A stretch of 64,000 nt of DNA from Pterois miles (Eukaryota; Chordata; Actinopteri; Perciformes; Scorpaenidae): the NCBI GenBank assembly GCA_947000775.1, contig CAMQGK010000552.1, forward strand, positions 3,146,501 to 3,210,500, read 5' to 3'. The notes beneath the pieces were generated by a model. The model ran no database searches and was not told where the DNA came from. It was given only the letters and a program-made list of their open reading frames with translations. A program made the position numbers and the translations under genes. Shown here in pieces: positions 49,587 to 61,675 of this stretch. The first letter of the stretch is position 1, and each line of letters begins with the position of its first letter.

Positions 49587-50193
49587 GGTCAAACCAGTGG
49601 GCGACCTCCAGGTCTGACAAATGAAGCCAATGCTGAAGTGTCTTGCATTCTTTCTAACAGCCAGCAGGGGGCAACTCCTCTGGTTGCAAAAACAACTCTG
49701 ATTGTATAGAAATCAATGAGAAAATGACCCTACTTCTCACTTGATTTATTAACATGATTTATGGTCTCAATTGCTAGTTTCAAGTCTTCTTCAATAAAGC
49801 ATGATGTTCATTTAGTAGATGATGGTTCCATGTAGAGTCAAATAGACAATACAACAGGGCATGCTGTAGGGCGGGGCTACCTTGTGATTGGCAAGTCGCT
49901 ACCACATTGTCCCTTCTGGGAGTTGTCCATGTTTTTGTCTTAAAAGTTTAACTCTTTCATAGAGTGTTTTCAGTTCATGTCAGTTAATGGTAATATTTGT
50001 GATTGCCTAAAAATATCTTAATCAGCATTTGGTTGTGCTCAGCTCCACCCTGTCTTGTCACTTCTGGTTAGCAAAAAACCAAGATGGCGACAGCCAAAAT
50101 GCCAAACTTGAGGCTTCACAATGGCAGTCCAAAAACTAATGGGTAACGTCAGGGCGACTACGTCCACTTCTGATATACAATCCATGGTTCCAA
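49587..50193 (-). repeat. dispersed repeat, near full-length copy in - orientation
   Basis: On the minus strand it starts aaccatggattgtatatcag, then gtggacgtagtcgccctgac, gctgtcgccatcttgg, cttgccaatcacaaggtagc, gagaagtagggtcattttct, and ends with agttgccccctgctggctgt. I recognise this as a widespread teleost repeat. CCAGCAGGGGGCAA at 49661-49674 fits the CTCF core at 13 of 14 positions but belongs to the repeat. Confidence 0.75.
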
Positions 50194-51022
50194 CTGAGTG
50201 AGCTGGAAGTTTATTGGAAATAAACAGTTCTGAATGTGGTGAGGTGTTCAGTGGTGTTTGCAAATGGAAATGCAAAGCGTCTGCTTTGTGGTGGGTAAAA
50301 CATGTCATTGAGATTTGACAGAGTAGTGCATTGTTGATGTATGAATAAAAACGTTTAAACAGCTTTATGGGTTACACAGACACTTACTGTTCACCGTCTT
50401 CAGGAAAGTTTTGTTGTCAGGAACAAAATTTGAGTTTGACGTCTTAAACCAGTGGGAATATACAACATGGCTGACTAATCCCCCAGCAGACTACCGTCAT
50501 CGGCTGTGCGTCACAATAGTAGGTTCATCAAATCAAGGTGTCTGGTTCTTGTAACTGGCAGATTAACTAAACAGCTACTCACATCACTTGAAAATAAATT
50601 CACTCTCGTGGTCATAACAATGTGTTTATGTAGTATACTAAGTTCAAAAACTGATTATTTACAACTTTCAACTTGTGGCCAATCTTTTTTTTCTGTCTTG
50701 GGTACTTTAGCTAATTATATTAAGAGCTGCTGCTCTTGGGCTGCTTTTGCAAAGCTGCACTTCTCAGAAACTGAGTGTTTGACTCTGAAACGATACAAAA
50801 GGGTTTACATGTCAACAAATTATGACGATGACCAAGTACAGTGACAATGATGTTGTATTTAACAAATGACTGAGTAATAGAGTCATTTCTTATTGGCAGT
50901 TTGTGTGGTACGGTAGATGTTCAAACCTATAATTGACTGGTCAACTCTGAACATGACATTAGGCCTCATGCAGCAAAATTATCTTACATTTCTCTCATAT
51001 TTTCTAATTAATAATTTCAAGA
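50194..51022. other. non-coding sequence, nothing recognised
   Basis: A 112-codon + strand frame at 50506-50844 has no known family and no splice context. Confidence 0.5.
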
Positions 51023-51023
51023 G

Positions 51024-51772
51024 TTAAACCTGCAGTAGGTAGAATATTTTTGGCATCACTGGGCAAAAACTCCATAATAACTTTTCAGTATATTGTAATT
51101 CAAGTGTTCTGAGAGAAAACTAGATTTCTGCATCTCCACATGGCTCTGTTTTCAGGCTTTAAAAGCTCTAGGCCATGACAGGAGACTTTGGCGAATCACA
51201 GGTCATTTCAGAGAGCAAGCATTCCTATTGGCTGTTCATTCAGTGGAGGCAGCTGTCAATCACTAGCAACCTCTGATCAAATGGTCAAACTAGGCAACGC
51301 TGATCAAATATGAATCAGTTTTCTGTTACTGTAGTGACTATTTCTCATGTCAAATGTTTTCATAAACATCTTGTAGATACCGTTTAGCTGTGAAATGACA
51401 AAGTGTGCTCCGGCTGGTGGGTGGTGTTTGGTATTTCCTCAAATGATCTCAGCATGGCTGCCGGGTCACAAACTTTCTCATTTTACAGCTAAACAGTAAC
51501 TACAAGATGTTTCTGAAAATATTTGAGGCGAGAAGGAGTTTGTGAGTGATTGACAGCTGCTGAGAGACAGCAGGCTCCAGATCAGCTCTAACTGGTTGTT
51601 TTCCTCCAGTCTGTGAAATCTTGCAGATGCCAGTAGGAGCAATGGAGGACACAGAGGAACATGATTTTCTTCAGATCTGTGTCATGCACTACTATCAAGA
51701 TATAGTGACTGTTTTATAAAAATAACTTTTTATAATCAAATTTGCTCCATTTCTACCCACTGCTGCTTTAAC
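51024..51772. mobile_element. foldback (MITE-like) element, longest copy
   Basis: The left end TTAAACCTGCAGTAGGTAGA and the right end TCTACCCACTGCTGCTTTAA are inverted. Further inverted pairs lie inward, for example tagataccgtttagctgtga near 51375 against tcattttacagctaaacagt near 51478. The two arms of about 350 bp can therefore form a hairpin around a short loop (about 51410-51475). No frame, so non-autonomous. Relatives are at 10118-10230, 10323-10668, 14527-14823 and 19731-19765. Confidence 0.75.
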
Positions 51773-54700
51773 TCCAGATGCACCAGACATTCATCCAAAT
51801 CTTTTATCCCAGTGTGCTGAATGATACATGCCTCTTGATTATAAATTGGAGGCGTGTGGCCGATTGTTTTTTATTAACACAGGTAACACCCCTTAAACAC
51901 TATAGGGCAGCTGTTGTGCTGTGTGCAAATAATCTGGTGCATGTCCAAGAATTGGAGAAATGGCACCAAAATAACTGTGAAATGAAGAAGAACCTCAGCA
52001 GTAGTGAAACTGTTGTACTGTTAAATAAATTTAAACAAAGTAAACATGATTTTCCAAAGTGTCAGTACTGGCTTTACAGGAAAATCAAAAAGCATCAAAA
52101 AGCAGTATGCTAGCAACTCAGAAGCTGAATGCACATAATATCATCCAGGAGGTTTTATATAGTCTTAATTGGGATCAATGGACAAATAGTATTTCTTTAG
52201 CACATAAATTTAATAATACAATCATTAGAATTCCTCTAAAACATAAAATTTGATCATATGATATTCATGTGTGTTTTTTTTCCCTCAAATTTAAAACTAA
52301 CTTTTCTTATCTTGGTAAGAGTGTAAGAATGTCTCTTACCTAAGATAAGAGCAAAAATAACACTGGTGAATCCCAGAAATCAATGGGTACTAACAAAATA
52401 CAAAATATGAACAAAAATAAAGGGAATTTTTTCATATATCGCTTCCTGGCTGCAAATAAAAGTAAATAACAAAAACTTCCTAGTTCTTCAAAAAAAACCT
52501 CAACACACATCAGACAAAAGTACCTCAGCTATAGACAAAACAATAATGAACTTCACAGCTGCAAATGACACACACTATCAAGACATCTATTAAACGTGAC
52601 AGTGGCGATATTATTGTACAAGCGGTCTCCATGTTTTACCAGGAGACCCTCCCAGTAAAACCAACATGATCAAACAGCAGAAAGGGGTCACGTGGACAGG
52701 TTCCAAAACATTGTTAGCACCGGCCCGCCACTGTTTCAAAGCTCTCTGAGATTAGATTGGGCAGGTAATTCCATGGAAACACATGATTAGGTTTAGGGGC
52801 CGTGAGGTTAGGAAAAGGTAACGCTGCAACTGGAAACCCGATGTGACCAAAAGTTAAGACCTGTGAGGTTTTTTCCCAGGGAGGGAACAGGATGGGAATG
52901 GCAGCGATGGCCTATTATTGCTATAAATCCCCCAAAACACAGCGTAGGAAATGATTTATGTGCATAAATCTGCCTAGTGGGGAAAAGATGGCGGATCACA
53001 TTACTGTGTCTGTGTTTGTGCATCTGGGGTTCACGGGTGGTGCGTAACAGATCCCAGTGTACACACCTAAGGTTTTGCGTGGGTTGGCACAGACATCTCT
53101 CACATCATCAGATCATTTGTCCTACGTATACAGTGATTAGTGAAAGCACCCTAAGTTTGGAGAAAAAGATACCATTTCTTGATGCAACATTTCAGACATA
53201 TTATAACACAGATGACAGGTGTTTAAGAGAGGAATAGACTTGAAAGGGGCTTAGCATTGTTATGCAATGTCAGATGTGGACACAGGGTTGCCTGAGGCTA
53301 CAAAGGTTAACTATACAACTAAATATAAGTTGTGAGTCTTACAATAATTACGCTAAGATAACAAGTATGAAAATGGATGTTAAGTGAAGTTTTCAATGGC
53401 TAATTAGGCATATTCCTTTTCACCAGTGGTCCATTTCCATTCACTTGTCTTTGCAAATACGAAAAAGTGTGACGAATATTACTCTCATGTTTATGCCTTT
53501 GAACCTACAATGTGAAGTGAAGCTAAGTCACATGGATGGGGCTTTCAAAGGAAAGTGACTTGGAGTGCACCTGTGCATCATGACGTTGTCACCATGGTAT
53601 ATCTAAAAAGAGTTCAGGATGTACTTACTTACTTATGATGCCCATCACCATCATATCAAGCACTGGTATTTTCTTCTTACACTATTTTCTCTTTGATTGT
53701 GCTATTGCTTTACTCCATGCAGAAGCAGTTACTCTCAGATCTTGCACCAACAACCACATGATGGTAAGTGATATCCATTTTGCCCCCCTTTCCTCTTCTC
53801 CCACCAAACTACAAATGCCCTTTTTGAAGTAGAGTGATATCTGGGTGAGCTAGATCAAGGCCTACTTACAGTGCATGAAAGTGATCACTAGATTCATGCA
53901 GCAACCATCCTGCAAGGTACTACAAGGAATGGTAAACAGGAGTTAAAGATGCAATGTGTAATACTGAGCCACCTGCTCCAGAGAAATGGGTGGCAGCATT
54001 TCACCTCTAATACTGGGTCCATACAATCTAAATTTAAAGTCGCCAGTTATATTTAAAAAGATAATAAAAAAGACTACTAACAACAGCAGGGAAAGAATAT
54101 GTAAAATTCAACCAATTTAATGAAATAACACTGCTATCTTTTAATCTTCATGTGTGGCCTATAGTGTACGTTAGCCATCTGTGTGTTTACTATGACACTA
54201 AGCAGGGTTGTACGGTCTATGTAACATTACGTTTTGATAGTTTGTTTACTGGCTTGGGTCCCGGGTGGCAGAGACAAAGAAATGATTTTTGATTTTGTTG
54301 GGGGACTGCTTCACCCAGAGGGGATCGACAGCTCCAGGAGATGAGCTTCAGTGGTGGCCCGGATTTGGCAAAGACCCAAGCACCAAGAGTCACAGTGGGC
54401 TGGTAGAACACTGGGTCTAAAGGTGCATTTCCACCCAGGGCTCTTAACGCTTTCCATTAATTTCCTATGGAAAGCACGAGAAGCGGTTGCCTAGTACATG
54501 GTGGGAATTAAAATCTTGCTGAACGCGCCCATTCAGCATGACACGTTCCTCACCTACCTCACGAAACTTGGACCAAGCTGTCAAACTGGGTGATATAGTT
54601 CTAAAATGAAATGAATTTCAGCAGTGACATAGCCTGTTTCAGATGTTTTCAGAAATAGATTTTGGTGGATTTTTTTTTTAGACAGAAAATTTGTGGGCAG

Positions 54701-55747
54701 GTAGACATGTTGTTTCCTGTTTGAAATAATGAGCAGGAAACCAGGGACCAATCAGGTGCATTCCATGATAGGCTACGTCACCGCTTGAGCGACCATTTGA
54801 GTGGTGAAGCGCATTCCCTAGCATCCCCGCAGGATCTGGTGGACATGTAGCGTAAGATGTGTAACGGCAACGACAGAAAGTTTGCTAATCAGGCAGGGAG
54901 TCGGGCAGTCTCCCCTCACAATCTGTTGATAACATCGCACTTTTAAGGAAAAGGACATCAAGTCTGAATCACATCTGAACTAAACAAACTGAATGAAAAT
55001 AAATAAAGTAGACCTTTTGAACTTGAAGGACAACCATTGCCATAAACTAGTAGGATTTCTCCAACCATAAAGGACAATCTACTAATCTTCATCCAGTATG
55101 GTCTCCCTCTCAGTGAAAGGGATGAGGATGATTAATTTGAAGTTAACAGCCGTCATTTAGTGATGAAGTTAGCCAACTGAGGTCATTATTCAGCTTCCAC
55201 GGTGGGAGAAAGCATGTCCATGGGTCCCCATGGCTATGCGACACCATCCTTCCATCATTTTCACTTCTTATTTCTTACTGCCCCCTTTCCTTCGCTCCCA
55301 CTGAGGGCTTCCCTGATGCTGTTTATGTATGTGCCACTTTGCTTTGATGGGACACAGTAGGGAAAAAAATAAAGCCGTCGATGGATTGTGATCAGATGTA
55401 AACGCCTCAGGAGGGGATAAATCATTCACATTAGGCAAATGTAATGGGGGAGAAAATGTATGAAAACCATAAAATGGAAAATAGAAATAAGGCATTTGTG
55501 CATAATGGGTCTCTTTGGAAAGGAAAAAAGTGCATGTGTTGATAAAACCACTTTGTCACCTTCACGCTCAAAAGCTGTGGAAATACATGCATTGGGTATT
55601 ATTTTTTCCTCATATTGCTATCATTTTCTGCCATTTCATTTTCATGTCAGCCATCTACTTGATTTTAAAGATACTGAGTCAAAGTGGGATGTGTGACATT
55701 ACCCCAAAGTTAGTCTGACTCATTGGATGTAGACTGTGAGTATCAGG
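51773..55747. other. non-coding sequence, nothing recognised
   Basis: The 111-codon frame at 51778-52113 has no known family. A short AAGCAG..ATG segment at 53728-53763 is followed by GTAAGTG but encodes nothing recognisable. Confidence 0.45.
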
Positions 55748-56241
55748 CCCTGTTCAGACTTGGCATTAACATGTTTGCATCTCCAGTGACCACTTGTGAT
55801 CGGATCTCACTTCCCTGCTCTAGATGCAAATAAACACACAGTAAACACATGGCTAACACCGCAGACATGAGGTACATGAAGTACATGAATGTCAGTACAT
55901 ATTCCTGAATTTGGGTACATTTTATTAACATCAAAATATAAGGTTCTTGGACTGGTGGTCCACGCCGGCAGCACCACTGCCTTTGCCAGACAACAGTGAG
56001 GTACAAAGCTGGAGATGAGAGAGAGCGAGCGGATGGCTGGGCGAGCATCATACAGAGCACCAGAACAAAAGCACTGACACATTTCTGACAGTATGATAAT
56101 AATGCACTTTGTGCATCTAGTCTGAGAGCAGTGGTTCTCAAACCTTTTACACCAAGTACCACTTCAGAAAATATTATCTCTTCAAGAACCCCCATTATGA
56201 CCGATGTTAAAATACAGTAGCGTAGGTCTACCCTAGCCCCT

Positions 56242-56243
<2 letters not shown>

Positions 56244-56296
<53 letters not shown>
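56244..56296 (+). repeat. (CA)26 microsatellite
   Basis: Uninterrupted CA array of about 53 bp inside the composite transposon. It creates a false minus-strand frame rich in Cys/Val. Confidence 0.95.
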
Positions 56297-56299
<3 letters not shown>

Positions 56300-56420
56300 C
56301 ACTCAAATCAAGTGAGGATATTAAGAATAACAACTGTATTTAACAAATTCACTTACATAAGTCTAATGAGAAGGGTGCACCTGCCTCTGAACACAGGCCT
56401 GCAATGTTGCAATGTCTGGG

Positions 56421-56639
56421 TCAGTCGAGGTCAGCTTCAGTCTCAGGTTCCTGTGCTTTGGACACAAGAGTAACACAGGACTGAATCATGGACTTGGACT
56501 GCTTCAGTTTATTACGCTTTCTTAGAATAGAATCAACTGGCTTGTTTTTTAGCACAGCGTGTCTGGTTGTGAGATGCCCTTTGAGGTGCGATGGTTTCAT
56601 GCATTCATTGCTAAGAACTTCACCACATGCCACAGTCAC
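56421..56639 (-). pseudogene. hAT/ZBED-type transposase fragment
   Basis: The peptide ACGEVLSNECMKPSHLKGHL, then TTRHAVLKNKPVDSI, has the C..H-K-x-H-L-x-x-x-H layout at the end of a BED zinc finger. This is followed by a Lys-rich linker, as in ZBED5-like proteins derived from hAT transposases. The first half of the finger and the whole catalytic part are missing. With the hAT-type end at 56132, this is most likely the remnant of an internally deleted element. Confidence 0.65.
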
Positions 56640-57022
56640 GGTGGACTAACGTCAGAGACTCATGAGACATGAGACTCTGCCCCCTTTCATAGGTCTTGTA
56701 CGAGGCGGGGTTTCAAAATAGAGATTCCTCCACATACCCCCCGAGGGACCTCATGTCTGTCTGTCTATTCACCTGAGGAGCTCAGTGATCACGTGGCTCC
56801 CAGCGGATGTCAGTTGAGTAGATGGTTCCTAATGTGGTCCAGGCAACATTCACATTAAACACCCCTAAAACAATGTGGGCATATGTAGCCTAAACCAACT
56901 CTGAAAGATCTGGTCTGAAAGATCCGATCTTAATGCATCATCAGTGTGTCCTGAGTGCGTTTAAACGCTGTCTACTTATGATCCCATCACTCAGGACGGC
57001 TGTTAATACCAGCTCTGAACAA

Positions 57023-60000
57023 TGTATCTCATGTAATGGCACCATTGCTGCATCCTGTGTTTAGCACAACCCAAGAAGATTGTGACTGGTGTAAAGAAAT
57101 ACAAATATGCCAGAGCTTTATTCCCCTGTATACCAGAATGATAATGAGTGGAGCCAGACCTTTCTCTAGCGCTGACACAGCGCTGTGGAGATAGGTCTGA
57201 CTATATGTGAGACTACCCCAAAATAAATAACTAAAGGATTCAGTCTGTTAAACTGATCATCAGTAAATCAGTCATTCTATAAACCAAAGGCTTAGATCAT
57301 CTGCAGTATGATCTTTTAAACAAATGCTGTGCTGTAATTTACTATCAGTCACTATGTGAGATTAAATGTGGAGCAAAGCGTATTATTATTCAACCTTGCA
57401 GTGATAATTAGTTACTCACTGTTTCCTCCCTTGAGATCATCACAGCACAAATATACAAACAGTACACAAACACCCAACCAAGACAACCGTTTCTCAGTGT
57501 TGCTAACCAGCATCCACAAAAGGGAAAAAAAAAATAAAACATTTTCTACTGTGCAACCCAAAGCATCTCCTCTGTTTGTGTCACCAAGCCAACCTGTGAT
57601 TGGATGTCCTCTCATTGCGGTATCAAGTACTGTACAGTGATCACTGGTGGGGTCGTTTCAACATATCCCACATTGGAAATATTCAGAGGCTACTTACTGT
57701 ACAAAGAGCTAACATAGTATGAGCTCACAGGGAGCTGATGGAAGGAGTGAAAGCAAATGAGCGCCTGAAAATAGTCGCTCACTGCTGCAGTTTAGTAGCA
57801 TAGCATAAAGATGATCCATTGAAACAAACAAATAAAGTGACTTAACCTGTTTAGGGGGAAAGTGCAGTCAAGGAGAAACATGACAGTGCAAATATGTAAC
57901 TATCTGGGATGTGTTTACGACGCAAAATCAAATAATCTAATAGCATGTAATAATATTAGGAGCAGGGAGAGCGTATGTAGTCAACTCTTCAGTGCAAATG
58001 TTTTCTAATTCATTCGCTCAGTACAAATATTTGTTTGAATATCTGTCTAGAAAAAACATTTGATATGTGTATGATGTAGAATTAAATCCTATTAAACATG
58101 ACTAGATTCTTAATTACTGTGCTGTAAAATGACTGGGATAAAGAGGGTTTGTTTCCTGCAGTAAGGCAAATGTTTTGATTAATAATGACACAAATCACTT
58201 TTTAACGCAGCCATGTATTCTGCTCTTATTAAGCTCCATGACGTGACATGAGCTTTAATTAATGACTTCACACGCTGTGTTTGATAGCTGCCAAAGGTTA
58301 TTATTTCCATGCATTAGGTGAATGTCTCTCTCTGTGACAGTTTGACATGAATAATTCTGTTTAAGTTGAACTATCAGTGATCTGAAAAGTACCCAGGACC
58401 TCCCATAAGTGGTCTACGCTCACAAAGCAAATGACTACGTTTACATGCACACTAATATTCCCCTAAATATGACAATTTTCTGAATTTGATCATTCAGAAA
58501 GAAGCATATCCTCTTTATTATTAGATATTCTGAATCAGGCTTTATTCCGAATGAAGCATTTACCGATTAAGACGTGTGCAATATGCCAATAATATTCAGG
58601 TTTTAGGAGCATGCTCTGTAGATGTATACAGCACATTCAGAATATGCATCTCAGTTGGGGTTTTTACAGCAACACTCTTTCCTGTTTATAGTCAGCTATG
58701 CTCATTGTACATATACAAACTAGCCGACAGTTTGCAGAGATGCCCAAAAGAAAAGTCCACATTTCTGGTTAGAAGGAGCAACCCACCTACTTTTAAACGT
58801 TATGAAAGACTTGCACACAAACAAGTTTTTGGATATGCGCAAATATCTCCACGCTGACCTTTTCAAGAAGGTGGTTGAAGGAATAAAAGACAGAGGTCCA
58901 TCACTGGTGAGGTTAATCAGAGTATGTAGGGCTGCATGGAAACAGAAATATTAGTGGAATATTTTCACTAGCCATGTAAACAGCTTGAATATTGTCTTTT
59001 TTTTAATATGGGCCAAAAAAATGAATATTTTAGCACGTAAACATACTCTGTAACAAATGCTGCATTCAGGTCCTTCATGTTAACTCATAAAGTCAAATAT
59101 TTAAATGTTAATGATGCTCTTAACATAACATTGTGACTCTCAAGGTTCCAGCCCCTAAATTGGAACATGGCATGACTGATACTGAAAAAATGTTAATACA
59201 ATATGTGCCCGAAATTTGAAAAATATTTCTGTCATGTGAAAACCATTAATGCACTGTGACAACATGTATTTTTCAGGCAATTCAATGGGTCTTTAACTGG
59301 TTTATTTAGTTAAAGAAGCAGTATAATTTACTTAACCCATAACAAAACAGTTAGATCTTCAGTTTCTCTGAAAAAAAATCAGACTTTACATATTTTAAGA
59401 TTCATTGCATTCACTTAACAATGAAAGTCAAAATGTAGACATATTTTTGCAGTAATCCATCCAAGTGCTACCAGCAATAATTTCACTATCCACTGGTATT
59501 ATGACAAATATATCCTCATTTGATATATCATCATCCATCCACACTGTTCTTTGTGAGTATGAAACCATTTCTCAACAGTATAAATCAGCTATATGGGTCA
59601 GAATGTACTGTATAAAAAAACATTTAAAAACCAACTTCGGTCTCAGACATTGAACTTTACATATGATCTGAGAAACAATGAAAACCCTCCCTTTCCTGGC
59701 GGGAAAGGACCTTGAGTCAGCAAGATGGACTTCAAAGTTTTCCTTGTGTGAGAGGAAGAAAAGAGGAAATGAAGAGATTTTTCGGGGCTGCTCTTCCATC
59801 TTACGTTACACAAGAGAGGAGACTGTAATGCAGTTTGTGCTACATTTAATGTAACCGTCTCACCTTATATAATATTCACATATAAGCTCAGGCCTTCTGA
59901 TGCTCTCATCCAGAGGTTCAGGGTTACTACCACAATGCAAATGGCAAAAATTTTTTTTTACTAATTTCATGTTTGGTTGTGAACCTGTGGGTTCCATACA

Positions 60001-61345
60001 GTAGCTGTAATCTGAGTATATAACTAATCAGAGACTGCGACAGCTTTGTATTACATCACAGCAGAAGACAGTGTTGAAATGCAAACACAAGGACTTTCCC
60101 ATTTTACCATAGCCACTAACTCAACACTGACATGCATGTTTCACCCAACACCGGCACACACCAGCAGCTCCAATCCGGTGATTTCACCAAATCACAGCTG
60201 TGGCCCGTTGCTCTTTGATGTCTCATTAAGGCGACTGCGAGGGAGAACGAGTTGAATGGTGAGAGAGAGAGAAAGGAGAGAAAAATAACATTTAGCCTTT
60301 ACACTGAGGGGGGAAAAAGTTCAACACTGTACAGACCCTGAGAGCCCTCCGGTGCCTGACTTTCCGCAGGACCACCTAAAACGCAGCTCTACAAACCCAG
60401 GAAGCTCTGAGAAAACTCAGGGGTTTGCTTTAATGGACAACGCCCTCGCCATGTGCTCATCAGGTTCGGCTTCTCTCCGAGCGGGGAACGTTCACACTGT
60501 TTTGATGTGGCCGAGCCGGGGCTGTACGTAGGTATGCACATATGATTTAATTATAGTCAATCATAGTCGTGCGAGGGATAGACTCTGCCTTCGTCAATTG
60601 CCTCTCTCATTTACATGGCTCAGTGTCATGTGTGAATATAAAGCCTAAGTAATGCCGCTGATCCTGCATGTGACTTTAACAAGATAGTGCTAACATCTCT
60701 TCATCCCCGCACCTCTTTTCTTTGCAGAACAGGTCTGTGTTTACACTGCGCAGATGGCTAATCTAACATGGCTCCGCACTCTCACCAAGCCACGTCCAAG
60801 ACTAACATTATGAAATGAGCAGCACAAATTACTATAAAAATAGAGGGCTGCTTTAAAATAAACCCAGCTGATTTTACATTTACTGAAATATTAGTTCATC
60901 TGAGCTCCCTTCCACATTTTTTCAACCACAATCTCGCTCTCTCGCTTTTCTTCACCTTTGCAGTGAAAAATCGAATGTAAACAACTGACCGGAGTCTGTT
61001 TTTTTTCTGGTGAATGATTGAGGTAATGTTTCCTTTTCTCAAAAGATCAAACGGCACCGCAAGTGCACAGCCTGTTGGATAATGTGCACAACCTGCAAAC
61101 ATCCTGACATATGCGGGATGTACTGTAATATCAATATGTAACATCTTAATCGTTATATTTTACACATTATTTAGTTTGCAGTGAATGCAATAAAGTTGGA
61201 GGCCTGGAGGGACAATTATTTTTGCAATCACAACTTTTTACACAGCTTGTGTTCTCGCTTTGAAAAATATCTCGATTTGCTTGCACATCCTATTTTTGCT
61301 TTGTGTAGTCTCACTTTGTTTGCCTTTTGATGGTTAGAAACTTTA
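57023..61345. other. non-coding sequence
   Basis: AT-rich with no recognised gene. 60410-60540 is more CpG-rich and contains a 32-codon frame followed by a donor-like GTATGC (see findings). Confidence 0.45.
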
Positions 61346-61349
61346 TGAC

Positions 61350-61675
61350 TGTTAGGGGTATCACAATATTATGTTATACTGCAACGATTCTAAAAAACAC
61401 TGTATTGTTTTTTTAATTAATAGTTTACATGCAAAGATTACCTCAGTCAGTACTGCAAATACTGTATATGCTCCCGATCAGTGTATGTGCCTTCTCAAAG
61501 TAGTGCTATAATGTTGGATGTTACAGAGGTTGGGATAAATGCAAATGCAGATCTCACTGCTGTGATCGCAGAAAAAAAAATAAACTTTTGGATTTAAAAA
61601 ACTGCAATATATTGAATTGTATGATGACACGGATTGTATTGCCAGATCCTTGCCAATACACAGCTCTACTGATAG
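61350..61675. repeat. degenerate dispersed repeat
   Basis: Starts taggggtatcacaatatt and ends ttgccaatacacagctcta, with ctgcaatatattgaattgta and gacacggattgtattgccag inside. This is the pattern of a fish repeat built on diverged inverted ends. No target duplication was found. Confidence 0.45.

Larger units (their letters stand above)
55748..57022. mobile_element. composite DNA transposon with inverted ends
   Basis: The left end CCCTGTTCAGACTTGGCATT and the right end (ctgttaataccagctctgaa) are inverted matches. Subterminal cttgtgatcggatctcac and agatccgatcttaatgc also pair. This is a known fish repeat pattern (ccctgttcagac..ggtattaac). Inside it sit a second, hAT-type end (CAGTGGTTCTCAAACC at 56132), a CA array and a BED-type fragment, so a nested insertion is likely. 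I found no clear target duplication for either layer. Confidence 0.6.

Noticed and set aside
51778..52113. 111-codon + strand frame
   Set aside because: No recognisable family, no splice or promoter context, in AT-rich sequence next to a foldback element.
55743..56333. Longest open frame in the window (196 codons, minus strand)
   Set aside because: Its Cys/Val run is only the CA microsatellite, and the rest lies in transposon sequence with no family match.
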